Positions 28,246-37,342 of a stretch of DNA of 64,000 nt are shown one piece after another (position 1 is the stretch's first letter; the number at the start of each line of letters is the position of its first letter). Location of the stretch: NCBI RefSeq assembly GCF_023101685.1, contig NZ_CP082164.1:1116001-1180000 (forward strand), given 5' to 3'. The notes beneath the pieces were generated by a model. The model had not been told where the DNA came from, searched no databases, and saw only the letters and a program-made list of their open reading frames with translations. Both the position numbers and the translations under genes were made by a program. The DNA is from Bradyrhizobium sp. 186 (GTDB taxonomy: Bacteria > Pseudomonadota > Alphaproteobacteria > Rhizobiales > Xanthobacteraceae).

Positions 28246-29048
28246 CCGACCAGCTTCTCCGCCCGCAACTCCACCTCGATCTCGCCAAAGATCCGCGCCA
28301 GCCGCTCGGCCCATTGTTGCTGGCCGGACTGGTCCGCGATCAAATCCTGGCGGATCTCGATGCCGGTGTTGACGAGACCGCGGGCCTCGCCGTGCACGGG
28401 GATGGTGTAATCGGTGAGGTCGCTCACCGCATAGGGCTCGTTGTCGCCAACGACGAGATCACTTTCCGCACGCAAGTGCTTCAGCAGGAGGTGCGGCAGC
28501 ACCGTATCGCGGTTGTAGAGCGTGCCGATGTGCCAGGGCCGCGCGACGCCGGCGTAAGCCGGCGTGAAACTGTGCAGCGACACCAGCACCGTCGGCCGCC
28601 TGTCGTGCACGCGGCGGTCGATCGCGGCGTTGATGCGGTCGTGATAGGGATCGAAAATCTCGCGCCGCCGCGCGTCGCGCTCCCGCTCGGAAATCCGCTC
28701 GTTGCGTGGGATCGCCGTGGCCTCGGAAGTCACCGGAATCGAGCTGACTGCGGCGGGCGGGCGGTTGCAGTCGATCACGAGCCGCGAATAGCGCTGGGCA
28801 ATCAGGTGCGCGTCGAGCATTTTGGCCAGCCGGTCGGCGACGCCGGCGACGCCGATGTCCCAGGCGATGTGCCGCGTCAGCTCGCTCTCGGCGACGCCGA
28901 GATCGCCGAGCGAACGCGGCAGCAGCCGGCCGTCATGATCCGAAGTGAGCAGGAAGGGGGACGTCCCCGCTGCATTCGTCTCATGCACTGGGGGTATGTC
29001 ACCCTCGCCGAGGAGTTGATACGCCACGTCTGCCGTGTCTAAAGCCAT
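28242..29048 (-). CDS. N-formylglutamate amidohydrolase family protein
   Basis: A 268-aa protein: LLTSDHDGRLLPRSLGDLGV, then ARHIAWDIG-like TRHIAWDIGVAGVADRLA, IDCNRPP and LVSLHSFTP, with the His and Glu residues of the FGase family. Such enzymes release glutamate from N-formylglutamate, the last step of one histidine degradation route, but no hut genes are here. It is convergent with the DUF3592 gene (stops overlap by 4 bases) and divergent from the transglutaminase-like gene. Confidence 0.85.
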   Translation of the reverse strand: MALDTADVAYQLLGEGDIPPVHETNAAGTSPFLLTSDHDGRLLPRSLGDLGVAESELTRHIAWDIGVAGVADRLAKMLDAHLIAQRYSRLVIDCNRPPAAVSSIPVTSEATAIPRNERISERERDARRREIFDPYHDRINAAIDRRVHDRRPTVLVSLHSFTPAYAGVARPWHIGTLYNRDTVLPHLLLKHLRAESDLVVGDNEPYAVSDLTDYTIPVHGEARGLVNTGIEIRQDLIADQSGQQQWAERLARIFGEIEVELRAEKLVG

Positions 29049-29141
29049 CTCGATTACCTATGGAAAAAGCACGCCGCCCCTCAAAATTGGGCAGCGAACG
29101 CTATAGAATAGCTGGTCCAAATTCGCCATGATTGACTGACG

Positions 29142-30053
29142 ATGCCGCTGCTCACGATTCATCACAAGACCGAATATCGCTACGACCGCCCCGTGGCGTT
29201 CGGCGAACACAGGATCATGCTGCGTCCGCGCGACGGGCATGACCTGCGCGTGCTCGACTCAAGGCTCGAAATCTCGCCCGTGCCGATGTCGCTGCACTGG
29301 ATTCACGACGTGTTCGGCAATTCGGTCGCGATCGCCAATTTCGACGAGCGCGCGGACAGGCTGATCTTCGACTGGCATGTCACCGTCGAGCACAATCCGG
29401 TGGAGGAGTTCGCGCTGACGCCGGACGATCCCGCCTATTTCTATCCGTTCGTCTACGACGACGAGGAATTTCCCGATCTTGTTCAGTACGTCAGGCCGCA
29501 ATATTCCGATCCCGACGGTGAGATTGCGGAGTGGGCGCGCGGCTTCCTCGACGATGATGCACCGTCACCGACCTTCAAGATCCTGAGCGGCATCACGCAC
29601 GGCGTCCGCGAGCAGTTCAGATATCGCAAGCGTCATGAACCCGGCACGCAGCACCCACTCGACACCTTGCAGTCGGGCACGGGAACTTGTCGGGACTATG
29701 CGCTGTTCATGATCGAGGCGCTGCGCCACCTCGGCATCGCCGCGCGATTCGTCTCCGGCTACATCTTCGTGCCTGAGGACATCGAGCAGCGACACGTCGG
29801 CGGCGGCTCGACCCATGCCTGGGTACAGGTCTATCTGCCGAGTGCGGGCTGGATCGAGTTCGATCCGACCAACGGCATCGTCGGCACCCGCGACCTCATC
29901 CGTGTCGCGGTCGCCCGCGACCCGCGCCAGGCGATCCCGCTGCATGGCGTCTATATCGGGCCCGCAGGGGCCTTCGACGGGATGGAAGTGAACATCAAGG
30001 TGGTCTCGGACGACCAAGACAACGACCAGGAGATGGAGGCAGAGGTTTCGTAG
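29142..30053 (+). CDS. Transglutaminase-like cysteine peptidase
   Basis: A 303-aa cytoplasmic protein with an N-terminal bacterial transglutaminase-associated beta domain (LLTIHHKTEYRYDRPVAFGEHR) and a catalytic core. The triad is Cys183 in GTGTCRDYA, His225 in STHAWVQVY and Asp241 in EFDPTNG. No signal peptide. Family members act as peptidases or amidases, and the substrate is unknown. The C-terminal end is acidic. Confidence 0.88.
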   Translation: MPLLTIHHKTEYRYDRPVAFGEHRIMLRPRDGHDLRVLDSRLEISPVPMSLHWIHDVFGNSVAIANFDERADRLIFDWHVTVEHNPVEEFALTPDDPAYFYPFVYDDEEFPDLVQYVRPQYSDPDGEIAEWARGFLDDDAPSPTFKILSGITHGVREQFRYRKRHEPGTQHPLDTLQSGTGTCRDYALFMIEALRHLGIAARFVSGYIFVPEDIEQRHVGGGSTHAWVQVYLPSAGWIEFDPTNGIVGTRDLIRVAVARDPRQAIPLHGVYIGPAGAFDGMEVNIKVVSDDQDNDQEMEAEVS

Positions 30054-30063
30054 AGGTGGCCAA

Positions 30064-30140
30064 CAGCTCCTCGCAATGACGGCGGTTGAAAGCGCGCACG
30101 ATGCCTCCCCAATGTCGTCCCGGCGAAGGCGAGAGGTGTA
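30064..30140. repeat. Fragments of two dispersed repeats
   Basis: CTCCTCGCAATGACGGCGG matches the right end of the element at 38584-38664. ATGTCGTCCCGGCGAAGG matches the arm of the element at 16437. Both are truncated. Confidence 0.5.
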
Positions 30141-30180
30141 GCGCTGTCGTTCCGTACAATTGCGAGCTATAGACACCTTC

Positions 30181-30579
30181 ATGACCTCCGATCGTCTCTT
30201 CGTCTACGGCACCTTGATGCGCGGCTTCGACCATCCGATGGCGCGGCTGCTCGCAGGCCATGCGGATTTCCTTGGGGACGCGACCTGCCGCGGCCGGCTC
30301 GTGCTGGTGAAGCACTATCCGGGATTGCTGCTGTCGGACGCGCCGTCCGATCTCGTCCACGGCGAGCTGTTCCAGCTGCGCGCGGGCGACGAGCTCCTGG
30401 ACGAGCTCGACATGTACGAAGCCTGTGGCGAAGGCTTTCCGGAGCCGACGGAGTATTTGCGCAAGCTGATCGACGTGACGCGTGCGGACGGCCTAGTGGA
30501 GAAGGCCTGGACCTACATCTACAACTGGCCCGTGACCGATCTGCCGCGCATCGAGTCGGGCCGGTTCATCGAGCATTAA
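30181..30579 (+). CDS. Gamma-glutamylcyclotransferase-like protein
   Basis: A 132-aa protein of the AIG2/GGCT fold with the substrate-binding signature VYGTLMRGF near the N-terminus and the catalytic-type acidic residue in LDELDMYEACGEG. Members cyclise gamma-glutamyl groups to 5-oxoproline. The ATG at 30181 fits the fold; an in-frame start 21 bases upstream is less likely. Its stop overlaps that of the convergent chlorite dismutase gene by 4 bases. Confidence 0.85.
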   Translation: MTSDRLFVYGTLMRGFDHPMARLLAGHADFLGDATCRGRLVLVKHYPGLLLSDAPSDLVHGELFQLRAGDELLDELDMYEACGEGFPEPTEYLRKLIDVTRADGLVEKAWTYIYNWPVTDLPRIESGRFIEH

Positions 30580-31139
30580 GCCGAGAGCACTTCCTTCACC
30601 ACGCGGACGTCGACCTCGCGCTCGACGTAGCTCCACTCCTCGGTCTGCCGCAGCATCGCGACCAGCTCCTCGAACAGCGAGGCATGCGGGGGTGCGAATT
30701 CGAACCAGGTCAGGAAATCAAAGGGTTCGCCAAGATCGCGGCAGTGATAGAGCTGCCGCGCGATCGCGGGGAGGAAGCGCAGGCTGCTTGCGATGTGGTG
30801 CGACTTGTCCTCGAAGATCCTGCGCCGCTCTTCCTGCGTCAGCTCCCACCAGGCTTGCGACTTGCGGATCGGGATCAACGCCGCGCAGGTTGCCTCGAGC
30901 CGGCCGAGCCCGGCCTGCACGGCGGCGAGCTGCTGCTTCTCGGCGCGCTCGGTGTAGCGCAGCGAACTCGGGACGCCGACCAGCCGCCACGCATGGCGCG
31001 AAGGCACCAGCGGCAACGAAGCGGCATCGCTGTCGGTGACCGACAGCGCCGGCATGAAGGGCAGGGGCTCGCCCGTCACGGGCAAAATCGAGGTCACGCG
31101 CCAGCCCCCGCTTTGGCCGCCTCGAAACGTCCTGAACAT
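30576..31139 (-). CDS. cld: Chlorite dismutase, small dimeric (Nitrobacter-type)
   Basis: A 187-aa heme protein of the short chlorite dismutase clade, which converts chlorite to chloride and O2. The catalytic region KSHHIASSLRFLPAIARQLYH carries proximal His115 and distal Arg128 with the 13-residue spacing of His114 and Arg127 in the Nitrobacter winogradskyi enzyme. The flanks YTERAEKQQL and RDLGEPFDFLTWFEF also agree. It is therefore expected to be an active enzyme rather than a HemQ. No chlorate or perchlorate reductase is near, so the physiological role is unclear. Confidence 0.88.
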   Translation of the reverse strand: MFRTFRGGQSGGWRVTSILPVTGEPLPFMPALSVTDSDAASLPLVPSRHAWRLVGVPSSLRYTERAEKQQLAAVQAGLGRLEATCAALIPIRKSQAWWELTQEERRRIFEDKSHHIASSLRFLPAIARQLYHCRDLGEPFDFLTWFEFAPPHASLFEELVAMLRQTEEWSYVEREVDVRVVKEVLSA

Positions 31140-31211
31140 CGAGACATGGAAGCGTGGAACCGGGCGGGGTGCAAGGCCCTCGATATGAGCTTCCGGACGC
31201 GTTTGCCCGGA

Positions 31212-31529
31212 TCAAGCCCGCTTCTTCGGCTTCGCCCTCTGCTGCATGTAGGAGCGCAGCACCGCATTCATGCGCCGCTGATAACCCTCGCCCTCGCGCT
31301 TGAAGAAGTCGAGCACGTCCTCGTCGACGCGGATGGAGATGGCTTTCTTCTTGGGCGGCACAACCAGCACGGCGTCCGACCAGTCGATGTCCTTGAACTC
31401 CGCCCAGTCGGGATCATTTGCGATCGAGGCTTCCAGTTCCTCGTCCGTCATCGCATCGACACGAGCCCAGTCAGTGTTTCCCTTGCGGCGATCGCCCCAT
31501 CGACGCCTCACGATATGCTCTTTTTTCAT
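31212..31529 (-). CDS. brnA: BrnA-family antitoxin
   Basis: A 105-aa protein with a disordered acidic-basic N-terminus and a C-terminal ribbon-helix-helix (AISIRVDEDVLDFFKREGEGYQRRMNAVLRSYM) with which BrnA binds DNA and neutralises BrnT. The start at 31529 overlaps the brnT end by 59 bases; an upstream ATG at 31583 is possible but lacks a ribosome binding site. The order toxin then antitoxin is standard for BrnTA. Confidence 0.85.
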   Translation of the reverse strand: MKKEHIVRRRWGDRRKGNTDWARVDAMTDEELEASIANDPDWAEFKDIDWSDAVLVVPPKKKAISIRVDEDVLDFFKREGEGYQRRMNAVLRSYMQQRAKPKKRA

Positions 31530-31788
31530 TTGGCCTCGGACGCCGGGCTGAAATAATGCGGATCGACTCATTTCGGCGTGCAAAAATCACCGTCAGAATT
31601 CGATCGTTGAATTCTCCGATCGCGATCCACCGCTCCTCGCCGTTGCGATTCGATCTCTTGAGGACGACGGGTCCGTAGAAAATCTGACTGGCATCGTCAA
31701 AACTGATGCTGTGCTTGATCAGATTGGCTCGACTTTTCCCTTCGTCCCATTCGAACCCGGCCGGTGCGAAAAGGTTGAAATCGGACAT
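31471..31788 (-). CDS. brnT: BrnT-family toxin (ribonuclease)
   Basis: A 105-aa protein with the BrnT core: FEWDEGKSRANLIKHSISFDDASQIFYGP, then RWIAIGEFNDRILTVIFARRNESIRIISARRPRPNEKRAY. BrnT is a RelE-fold RNase that inhibits translation. A consensus-like promoter lies directly upstream. The intact reading frames of both partners suggest a live module beside dnaG. Confidence 0.88.
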   Translation of the reverse strand: MSDFNLFAPAGFEWDEGKSRANLIKHSISFDDASQIFYGPVVLKRSNRNGEERWIAIGEFNDRILTVIFARRNESIRIISARRPRPNEKRAYREASMGRSPQGKH

Positions 31789-31799
31789 TCGCTTATCTG

Positions 31800-31828
31800 T
31801 ATATACGATTGTATCGTGAGAGTATCAA
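31800..31828 (-). promoter_or_regulatory. Promoter and operator of brnTA
   Basis: On the minus strand TTGATA, a 17-base spacer, then TATATA. The inverted repeat ATAC-GATT-GTAT (31802-31813) overlaps the -10 region, a natural site for autorepression by BrnA. Confidence 0.65.
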
Positions 31829-31947
31829 GCCTGTGGATATGGACGGAACATATCACGAACATTAAATAAGCGATTGAAGGAAGGCAAGGGTTCGCCTTTC
31901 TGAGGTGGGCGCTACGTGCGGCCAAGCTGACAGAGTTTTATTGCGCC

Positions 31948-33948
31948 ATGCGCTTCACGCCCCAATTCCTCGACGAGCTGCGTGCCCGGCTTTCGGTCTC
32001 CGAAGTCGTGGGCAAGCGCGTCAAACTGAAGAAGGCAGGGCGCGAGTGGAAGGGGCTGTCGCCGTTCCAGCAGGAGAAGACGCCGTCCTTCTACGTCAAC
32101 GATCAGAAGGGTTTTTACCACGACTTCTCCTCGGGCAAGCACGGCGACATCATCACCTTCGTGATGGAGACCGACGGTCTGCCGTTTGCGGAAGCGGTGG
32201 AGCGGCTCGCGAACATGGCGGGCCTGCCGCTGCCGGCGGTGACGCCCGATGCGGCGCGGCACGAGCAGCGGCGCAAGTCGCTGCATGACGTCATGGATCT
32301 CGCCGCGAAGTTTTTCGCGGAGACTTTGGCTTCGCGGCTCGGCGCCAAGGCACGCGGCTATCTCGCCGACCGCGCGATCTCGCCGGCGACGCAATTGCAT
32401 TTCCGCATCGGCTATGCGCCGCCCGATCGCTTTGCGCTGAAGGAGCATCTCGGCAAGCTCGGCGTCTCCGTCGACGACATGGTCGAGACCGGCATGCTCG
32501 CTGCCGGCGACGGCATTCCCGTGCCCTACGACCGCTTCCGCGATCGCGTGATGTTTCCGATCACGGACCTGCGCGGCCGCGTCATCGCCTTCGGCGGGCG
32601 CGCGCTGGAGAAGGACGTTGCGGCGAAATATCTGAACTCGCCGGAGACGCCGCTCTTCCACAAGGGCGACAATCTCTACAATCACCAGACCGCGCGGGCG
32701 GCTTCCCACAACGGCGCGGCGCTGGTCGTGGTCGAAGGCTATGTCGACGTCATCGCCATGGTCACATCAGGCTTTGCCGGCGCGGTCGCGCCGCTCGGGA
32801 CTGCGCTGACCGAAAACCAGCTCGCGCTGCTCTGGAAGATGGCGGACGAGCCGATCCTCTGCTTCGACGGCGACAAGGCCGGTCAGAAGGCCGCCTATCG
32901 TGCCGCCGACCTCGCGCTGCCGTTCCTTAGCCCCGGCAAGAGCCTGCGCTTCGCGCTGCTGCCGGAAGGGCAGGACCCTGACGATCTCGTGCGCTCCGGC
33001 GGCCGCGGCGCGATCGAGGAAGTCGTCGCGGCGGCACGACCGCTCGCCGACATGATCTGGTCGCGCGAGCTCGAAGGCGGCAACTTCGCAACCCCCGAGC
33101 GCCGCGCGGCGCTGGAGGCGCGCATCAAGGAGCTTTCCAACGGCATCCGCGACGAGGTGGTGCGGCGCTATTATCGCCAGGATCTCGCCGAGCGGCTCCA
33201 GCGCACCTTTGCGCCCGAGAGCGGACGCAGCAGCTTTGCCGGCCGGGGCAATTTCCGCTCTGGCCCCGCCGGCCGCCCGTTTCAGCCCCGTGGCGGAGGA
33301 CAGGCGAATCGATTCGGCGGCCAGGGCCGCCGCGGCGCGCCGGGGCCGATCCAGCTCCCCGCCGGTCCCTACCAGGCGGCGAGCGCGCAACTGGCCGCGA
33401 GCCCGATCATGAAGGGCCAGCGCAGCGCGATTTCCCGGCGCGAGGCCCTGATCCTGCAAATCCTGATCAACCACCCCTGGCTGCTGCACGACCATCTGGA
33501 GGAAGTGGCCGCCCTGGAGCTGGCCCACCCCGAGGCCCACAAGCTGCGGGCCGGCATCATCGCGGCTTTCGCCAACGACCATCACCACAGCCCCGATCCG
33601 TCCGAGCAAGCCGAGAAGATGCGGTCCGACATCGAGAAAGGCGGATTTTCACAGCTTCTTCAAAGGGTTGAGAATGGCATCACGACCCAGGCGGTGTGGG
33701 GCGCGCGCGAGGGCGCGGCACGGGACGACGTTCTTGCCACCTGGCATCAGCTCGTCTCCTTGCATCGGCAGTGGCATTCACTACTTAGAGAGCTGAAGGA
33801 CGCCGAGCTGGCCTTGGGCGAGGATCCCAGCGAGGCCAATATGGCGTGGCTGCGTGACGTCAAGGCTCGGATAGGCGAAGTCGATGGCACCGAGGCCCTG
33901 ATCGAGGGTTTTGGGGAGCTGTCGGGCCGGTTCCAGAAGAGCGTGTGA
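31948..33948 (+). CDS. dnaG: DNA primase
   Basis: A 666-aa replicative primase with an N-terminal zinc-ribbon-like domain (residues 38-70), a catalytic core with TOPRIM motif VVVEGYVDVIAM near 258 and CFDGDKAG near 307, a Gly/Arg/Gln-rich linker (about 425-465), and a C-terminal helicase-binding domain. The CHC2 ligands are missing: SPFQQEKTPSF replaces CPFHxEKTPSF, and FYHDFSSGKHGD replaces FYHCFGCGxxGD. It is followed by rpoD after 378 bp, the usual macromolecular synthesis pair. Confidence 0.96.
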   Translation: MRFTPQFLDELRARLSVSEVVGKRVKLKKAGREWKGLSPFQQEKTPSFYVNDQKGFYHDFSSGKHGDIITFVMETDGLPFAEAVERLANMAGLPLPAVTPDAARHEQRRKSLHDVMDLAAKFFAETLASRLGAKARGYLADRAISPATQLHFRIGYAPPDRFALKEHLGKLGVSVDDMVETGMLAAGDGIPVPYDRFRDRVMFPITDLRGRVIAFGGRALEKDVAAKYLNSPETPLFHKGDNLYNHQTARAASHNGAALVVVEGYVDVIAMVTSGFAGAVAPLGTALTENQLALLWKMADEPILCFDGDKAGQKAAYRAADLALPFLSPGKSLRFALLPEGQDPDDLVRSGGRGAIEEVVAAARPLADMIWSRELEGGNFATPERRAALEARIKELSNGIRDEVVRRYYRQDLAERLQRTFAPESGRSSFAGRGNFRSGPAGRPFQPRGGGQANRFGGQGRRGAPGPIQLPAGPYQAASAQLAASPIMKGQRSAISRREALILQILINHPWLLHDHLEEVAALELAHPEAHKLRAGIIAAFANDHHHSPDPSEQAEKMRSDIEKGGFSQLLQRVENGITTQAVWGAREGAARDDVLATWHQLVSLHRQWHSLLRELKDAELALGEDPSEANMAWLRDVKARIGEVDGTEALIEGFGELSGRFQKSV

Positions 33949-34326
33949 TGAAAGAATCATGCGGACGGCCGGGGCCGGAACCGCTAAAAGACTCGCCAAA
34001 TCCAAGGTTTGGCGGCAAAAACAGGGTTAATCGAGGCTTAACTGTCTTGTAGCACTTTGGCCCACAGGCGGCCGCAGGCAGAACAGACGCGTCAGGAATG
34101 AATCCGCGCAATCTCTGTTGGCACTTCACCTGCATCCGCCGCGACAAAGGCGCTCACGAAGCGTTAGGCAAATCCGGCGAGAGAAAGTTGGGGGTGGCGA
34201 GAGACACGTGCGCCGCCCTTTCCGTGTCGAGAGCTGCCGAAGCGAGAGCGTCGAGCAACAGGTTCAAGTGAATTCACGCGGGCGGGCCGTCGGGCCTTCT
34301 GCATGAAGCGCGTTTAGGAGCAATGG
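33949..34326. other. dnaG-rpoD intergenic region
   Basis: 378 bp with no gene. A small inverted repeat GCCAAA-N7-TTTGGC lies at 33995-34013, without a T-run on either strand. The rpoD promoter must lie here, but I cannot place it confidently. A GGAG-type site precedes the rpoD ATG. Confidence 0.5.
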
Positions 34327-36483
34327 ATGGCCACCAAGGCAAAGACGCTGCAGGCGAAGGACAAGGAAAAAGACGACAAGGCAGCGGACGCGCCGGAGAA
34401 GGACTCCCAGGACGCGCCCTCGCCGTTGCTCGATCTCTCCGACGCGGCAGTGAAGAAGATGATCAAGCAGGCCAAGAAGCGCGGCTTCGTGACCTTCGAT
34501 CAGCTCAACGAAGTCTTGCCGTCCGACCAGACCTCGCCCGAACAGATCGAGGACATCATGTCGATGCTCTCGGACATGGGCATCAACGTCACCGAAGCTG
34601 ACGATAGCGACGGCGAGGAAGACAAGGACGAGGGCGGCGAGGACGAGACCGACAACGAGCTCGTCGAGGTCACCCAGAAGGCCGTCACCGAGGTCAAGAA
34701 GAGCGAGCCGGGCGAGCGCACCGACGATCCCGTGCGCATGTATCTGCGCGAGATGGGCACGGTCGAGCTCTTGTCCCGCGAAGGCGAAATCGCGATCGCC
34801 AAGCGCATCGAGGCCGGCCGCGAGGCGATGATCGCGGGCCTCTGCGAAAGTCCGCTGACCTTCCAGGCCATCATCATCTGGCGCGACGAGCTCAATGAAG
34901 GCAAGATCTTCCTTCGCGACATCATCGATCTCGAAGCGACCTATGCCGGCCCCGAAGCCAAGGCCGGCATGAACACCGCGATGATCGGCGGCCCCGCCGG
35001 TGAGAATGGCGAGGCGCCCGTCGAAGGCGGCCAGGCCGCTCCCATTGCCGGTGCGCCGGCGCATGTCGCGCCGCCAGCCGCGCCGCCGTCGCCGACCCCG
35101 TTCCGTGCCGCGCCTGCCGCCGGCAATGGCGGCGAAGCCCAGAAGGACCCTGCTGAATCCGCCGCCGAAGCCGATATGGACGAGGACGACGAGTTCGAGA
35201 ACCAGATGTCGCTCGCGGCGATCGAGGCCGAGCTCAAGCCGAAGGTCGTCGAGATCTTCGACAAGATCGCCGAGAGCTACAAGAAGCTGCGCAAGCTTCA
35301 GGAGCAGGACATCCAGAACCAGCTCGAGAGCACCTCGCACGGGCCGTCGCTCTCGCCACATCAGGAGCGCAAGTACAGGAAGCTGAAGGACGAGATCATC
35401 GTCGAGGTGAAGTCGCTGCGCCTGAACCAGGCCCGCATCGACTCGCTGGTCGAGCAGCTCTACGACATCAACAAGCGCCTCGTCTCGCATGAGGGCCGCC
35501 TGATGCGCCTTGCCGATAGCCATGGCGTCGGACGCGAAGACTTCCTGCGCAACTATACCGGCTCCGAGCTCGATCCGCGCTGGCTCAATCGGGTGTCGAA
35601 GCTTTCGGCCAAGGGCTGGAAGAATTTCGTCCACCACGAGAAGGATCGCATCAAGGACCTTCGCCACGAAGTGCATCAGCTCGCGGCGCTGACCGGTCTC
35701 GAGATCGTCGAGTTCCGCAAGATCGTGCACTCCGTGCAGAAGGGCGAGCGCGAAGCCCGCCAGGCCAAGAAGGAGATGGTGGAAGCCAACCTCCGTCTCG
35801 TGATCTCGATCGCCAAGAAGTACACCAATCGTGGCCTTCAGTTCCTCGACCTGATCCAGGAAGGCAACATCGGCCTGATGAAGGCGGTCGACAAGTTCGA
35901 GTACCGCCGCGGCTACAAGTTCTCGACCTATGCCACGTGGTGGATCCGGCAGGCGATCACCCGCTCGATCGCCGACCAGGCACGCACCATCCGCATCCCC
36001 GTGCACATGATCGAGACCATCAACAAGATCGTGCGCACCTCGCGCCAGATGCTCAACGAGATCGGCCGCGAGCCGACCCCGGAAGAGCTCGCCGAGAAGC
36101 TCGGCATGCCGCTGGAAAAGGTGCGCAAGGTCCTCAAGATCGCCAAGGAGCCCTTGTCGCTCGAGACGCCAGTCGGTGACGAAGAGGATTCACACCTCGG
36201 CGATTTCATCGAGGACAAGAACGCGATCCTGCCGATCGACGCCGCGATCCAGTCGAACCTGCGCGAGACCACCACGCGCGTGCTCGCCTCGCTCACCCCG
36301 CGCGAAGAGCGCGTGCTGCGCATGCGCTTCGGCATCGGCATGAACACCGATCACACGCTGGAAGAAGTCGGCCAGCAGTTCTCGGTCACCCGCGAACGCA
36401 TCCGCCAGATCGAAGCCAAGGCGCTGCGGAAGTTGAAGCATCCGTCGCGGTCGCGGAAGCTGCGGAGCTTCCTGGATAACTGA
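34327..36483 (+). CDS. rpoD: RNA polymerase primary sigma factor (sigma-70)
   Basis: A 718-aa housekeeping sigma factor. Region 1.1 (about 35-90, [23 protein letters not shown]) is followed by an acidic linker, [30 protein letters not shown] (region 1.2), a large non-conserved region rich in Ala/Pro at about 215-290, and region 2 from about 486 ([56 protein letters not shown]). Region 4 ends with [22 protein letters not shown]. It is the second gene after dnaG and has its own terminator. Confidence 0.97.
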   Translation: MATKAKTLQAKDKEKDDKAADAPEKDSQDAPSPLLDLSDAAVKKMIKQAKKRGFVTFDQLNEVLPSDQTSPEQIEDIMSMLSDMGINVTEADDSDGEEDKDEGGEDETDNELVEVTQKAVTEVKKSEPGERTDDPVRMYLREMGTVELLSREGEIAIAKRIEAGREAMIAGLCESPLTFQAIIIWRDELNEGKIFLRDIIDLEATYAGPEAKAGMNTAMIGGPAGENGEAPVEGGQAAPIAGAPAHVAPPAAPPSPTPFRAAPAAGNGGEAQKDPAESAAEADMDEDDEFENQMSLAAIEAELKPKVVEIFDKIAESYKKLRKLQEQDIQNQLESTSHGPSLSPHQERKYRKLKDEIIVEVKSLRLNQARIDSLVEQLYDINKRLVSHEGRLMRLADSHGVGREDFLRNYTGSELDPRWLNRVSKLSAKGWKNFVHHEKDRIKDLRHEVHQLAALTGLEIVEFRKIVHSVQKGEREARQAKKEMVEANLRLVISIAKKYTNRGLQFLDLIQEGNIGLMKAVDKFEYRRGYKFSTYATWWIRQAITRSIADQARTIRIPVHMIETINKIVRTSRQMLNEIGREPTPEELAEKLGMPLEKVRKVLKIAKEPLSLETPVGDEEDSHLGDFIEDKNAILPIDAAIQSNLRETTTRVLASLTPREERVLRMRFGIGMNTDHTLEEVGQQFSVTRERIRQIEAKALRKLKHPSRSRKLRSFLDN

Positions 36484-36527
36484 TTCAAACGTCATGCCCG
36501 GACCCGATCCGGGCATCCATCCAAACG

Positions 36528-36557
36528 AAAACGGCGGGCAAATGCCCGCCGTTTTTG
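36528..36557 (+). terminator. Rho-independent terminator of rpoD
   Basis: An AAACGGCGGGC / GCCCGCCGTTT stem with a 4-base loop, followed by TTTG. A short REP remnant (ATGCCCGGACCCGATCCGGG) lies between it and the stop codon. Confidence 0.9.
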
Positions 36558-36593
36558 TTTGCGCTGACGCTTCGCGTGTCGTGGCGGCGGAGT

Positions 36594-36830
36594 CTATTTC
36601 TTCTTCGCGCCGACCCGCTCGATACTTTTGATGTCCAGCGGGGTGTTGCCGGATTTTTCGGCGATTTCGCGGTCCTGCTCCATGATGTGGCGGCGTGCGG
36701 GTTCGTCACCGTCAAGCCCGCCCAGCAGATCGGCAGGCACGCGCCGGTTGGAGCGTTGGGAGCCGTCTTCATAGACGACGTTGAAAAAGGCAAATTCGCC
36801 TTTGGGATTGGTTCCAGGTTTTTTGGCCAT
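36594..36830 (-). CDS. Small conserved-looking hypothetical protein (78 aa)
   Basis: A 78-aa hydrophilic basic protein (KKPGTNPKGEFAFFNVVYEDGSQRSNRRVPADLLGG ... ERVGAKKK) without signal or membrane segment. Its sequence is coherent and compact, and the frame has normal codon use, which favours a real gene. It is convergent with rpoD. Family not recognised. Confidence 0.6.
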   Translation of the reverse strand: MAKKPGTNPKGEFAFFNVVYEDGSQRSNRRVPADLLGGLDGDEPARRHIMEQDREIAEKSGNTPLDIKSIERVGAKKK

Positions 36831-37220
36831 GGCAGCTTGTCGTCGATAAGGGCGCCACAGTCAAATGGCTTTGCCTGTTGCCGGCGGCGCCGAGCCTGAG
36901 GCGGCGGAGTACCCTGTGATCGACGAAATCTGTTTGTCGGGAGGCGTTGAGCGCCTCGTATGGTCCGGTGCGACCCGGGCCTCAATAAACGACGGGCCGA
37001 GAAAGCCCGCCGTTTATCTTTGGTCTCACTATTGCCCGGGGCTGGCAGGGAAACAACCTATAATAGAAGACTATAGCTCGCGCTCTGCGGTGGCAAGGCA
37101 AATCGTTGCGGCATCGATGTCGCAGCGGGCGCATCAGACATGCGTTATCCAGCGCATACAGATCAGTTCCATCCTTGCGATGCACACATCACGTCGCGCG
37201 CGTGCGCGTGTCAGCTCCGC
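36831..37220. other. No gene seen; one hairpin
   Basis: 390 bp without a convincing gene. AAACG-A-CGGGC / GCCCG-C-CGTTT at about 36985-37014 forms a hairpin similar to the rpoD terminator but lacks a T-run. It may be a decayed terminator or end of a small RNA. Confidence 0.4.
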
Positions 37221-37325
37221 CGTCATTCGGGGCGCGCGTCAGCGCGAAGCCGGAATCCATTGTGCCACCAACGACGCGGCTAAATGGATTCCGGGTTCGG
37301 CCCTCCAGGCCGCCCCGGAATGACG
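37221..37325. repeat. REP-like element (CGTCATTCCGGGG family)
   Basis: CGTCATTCGGGGCG ... GCCGGAATCCATT and AATGGATTCCGGG ... GCCCCGGAATGACG are inverted ends. Same family as 17178-17283. Confidence 0.8.
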
Positions 37326-37342
37326 AGTGGGGCAGTTTACTC

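Noticed and set aside
26491..28314. 607-codon minus-strand frame opposite LysE and DUF3592 genes
   Set aside because: Composition is that of an antisense shadow in high-GC DNA (Arg/His/Asp-rich); both plus-strand genes have family motifs.
33995..34013. Inverted repeat after dnaG considered as a terminator
   Set aside because: Six-bp stem with no T-run on either strand.
34264..36006. 580-codon minus-strand frame opposite rpoD
   Set aside because: Antisense shadow of the sigma factor gene; no ribosome binding site and biased composition.
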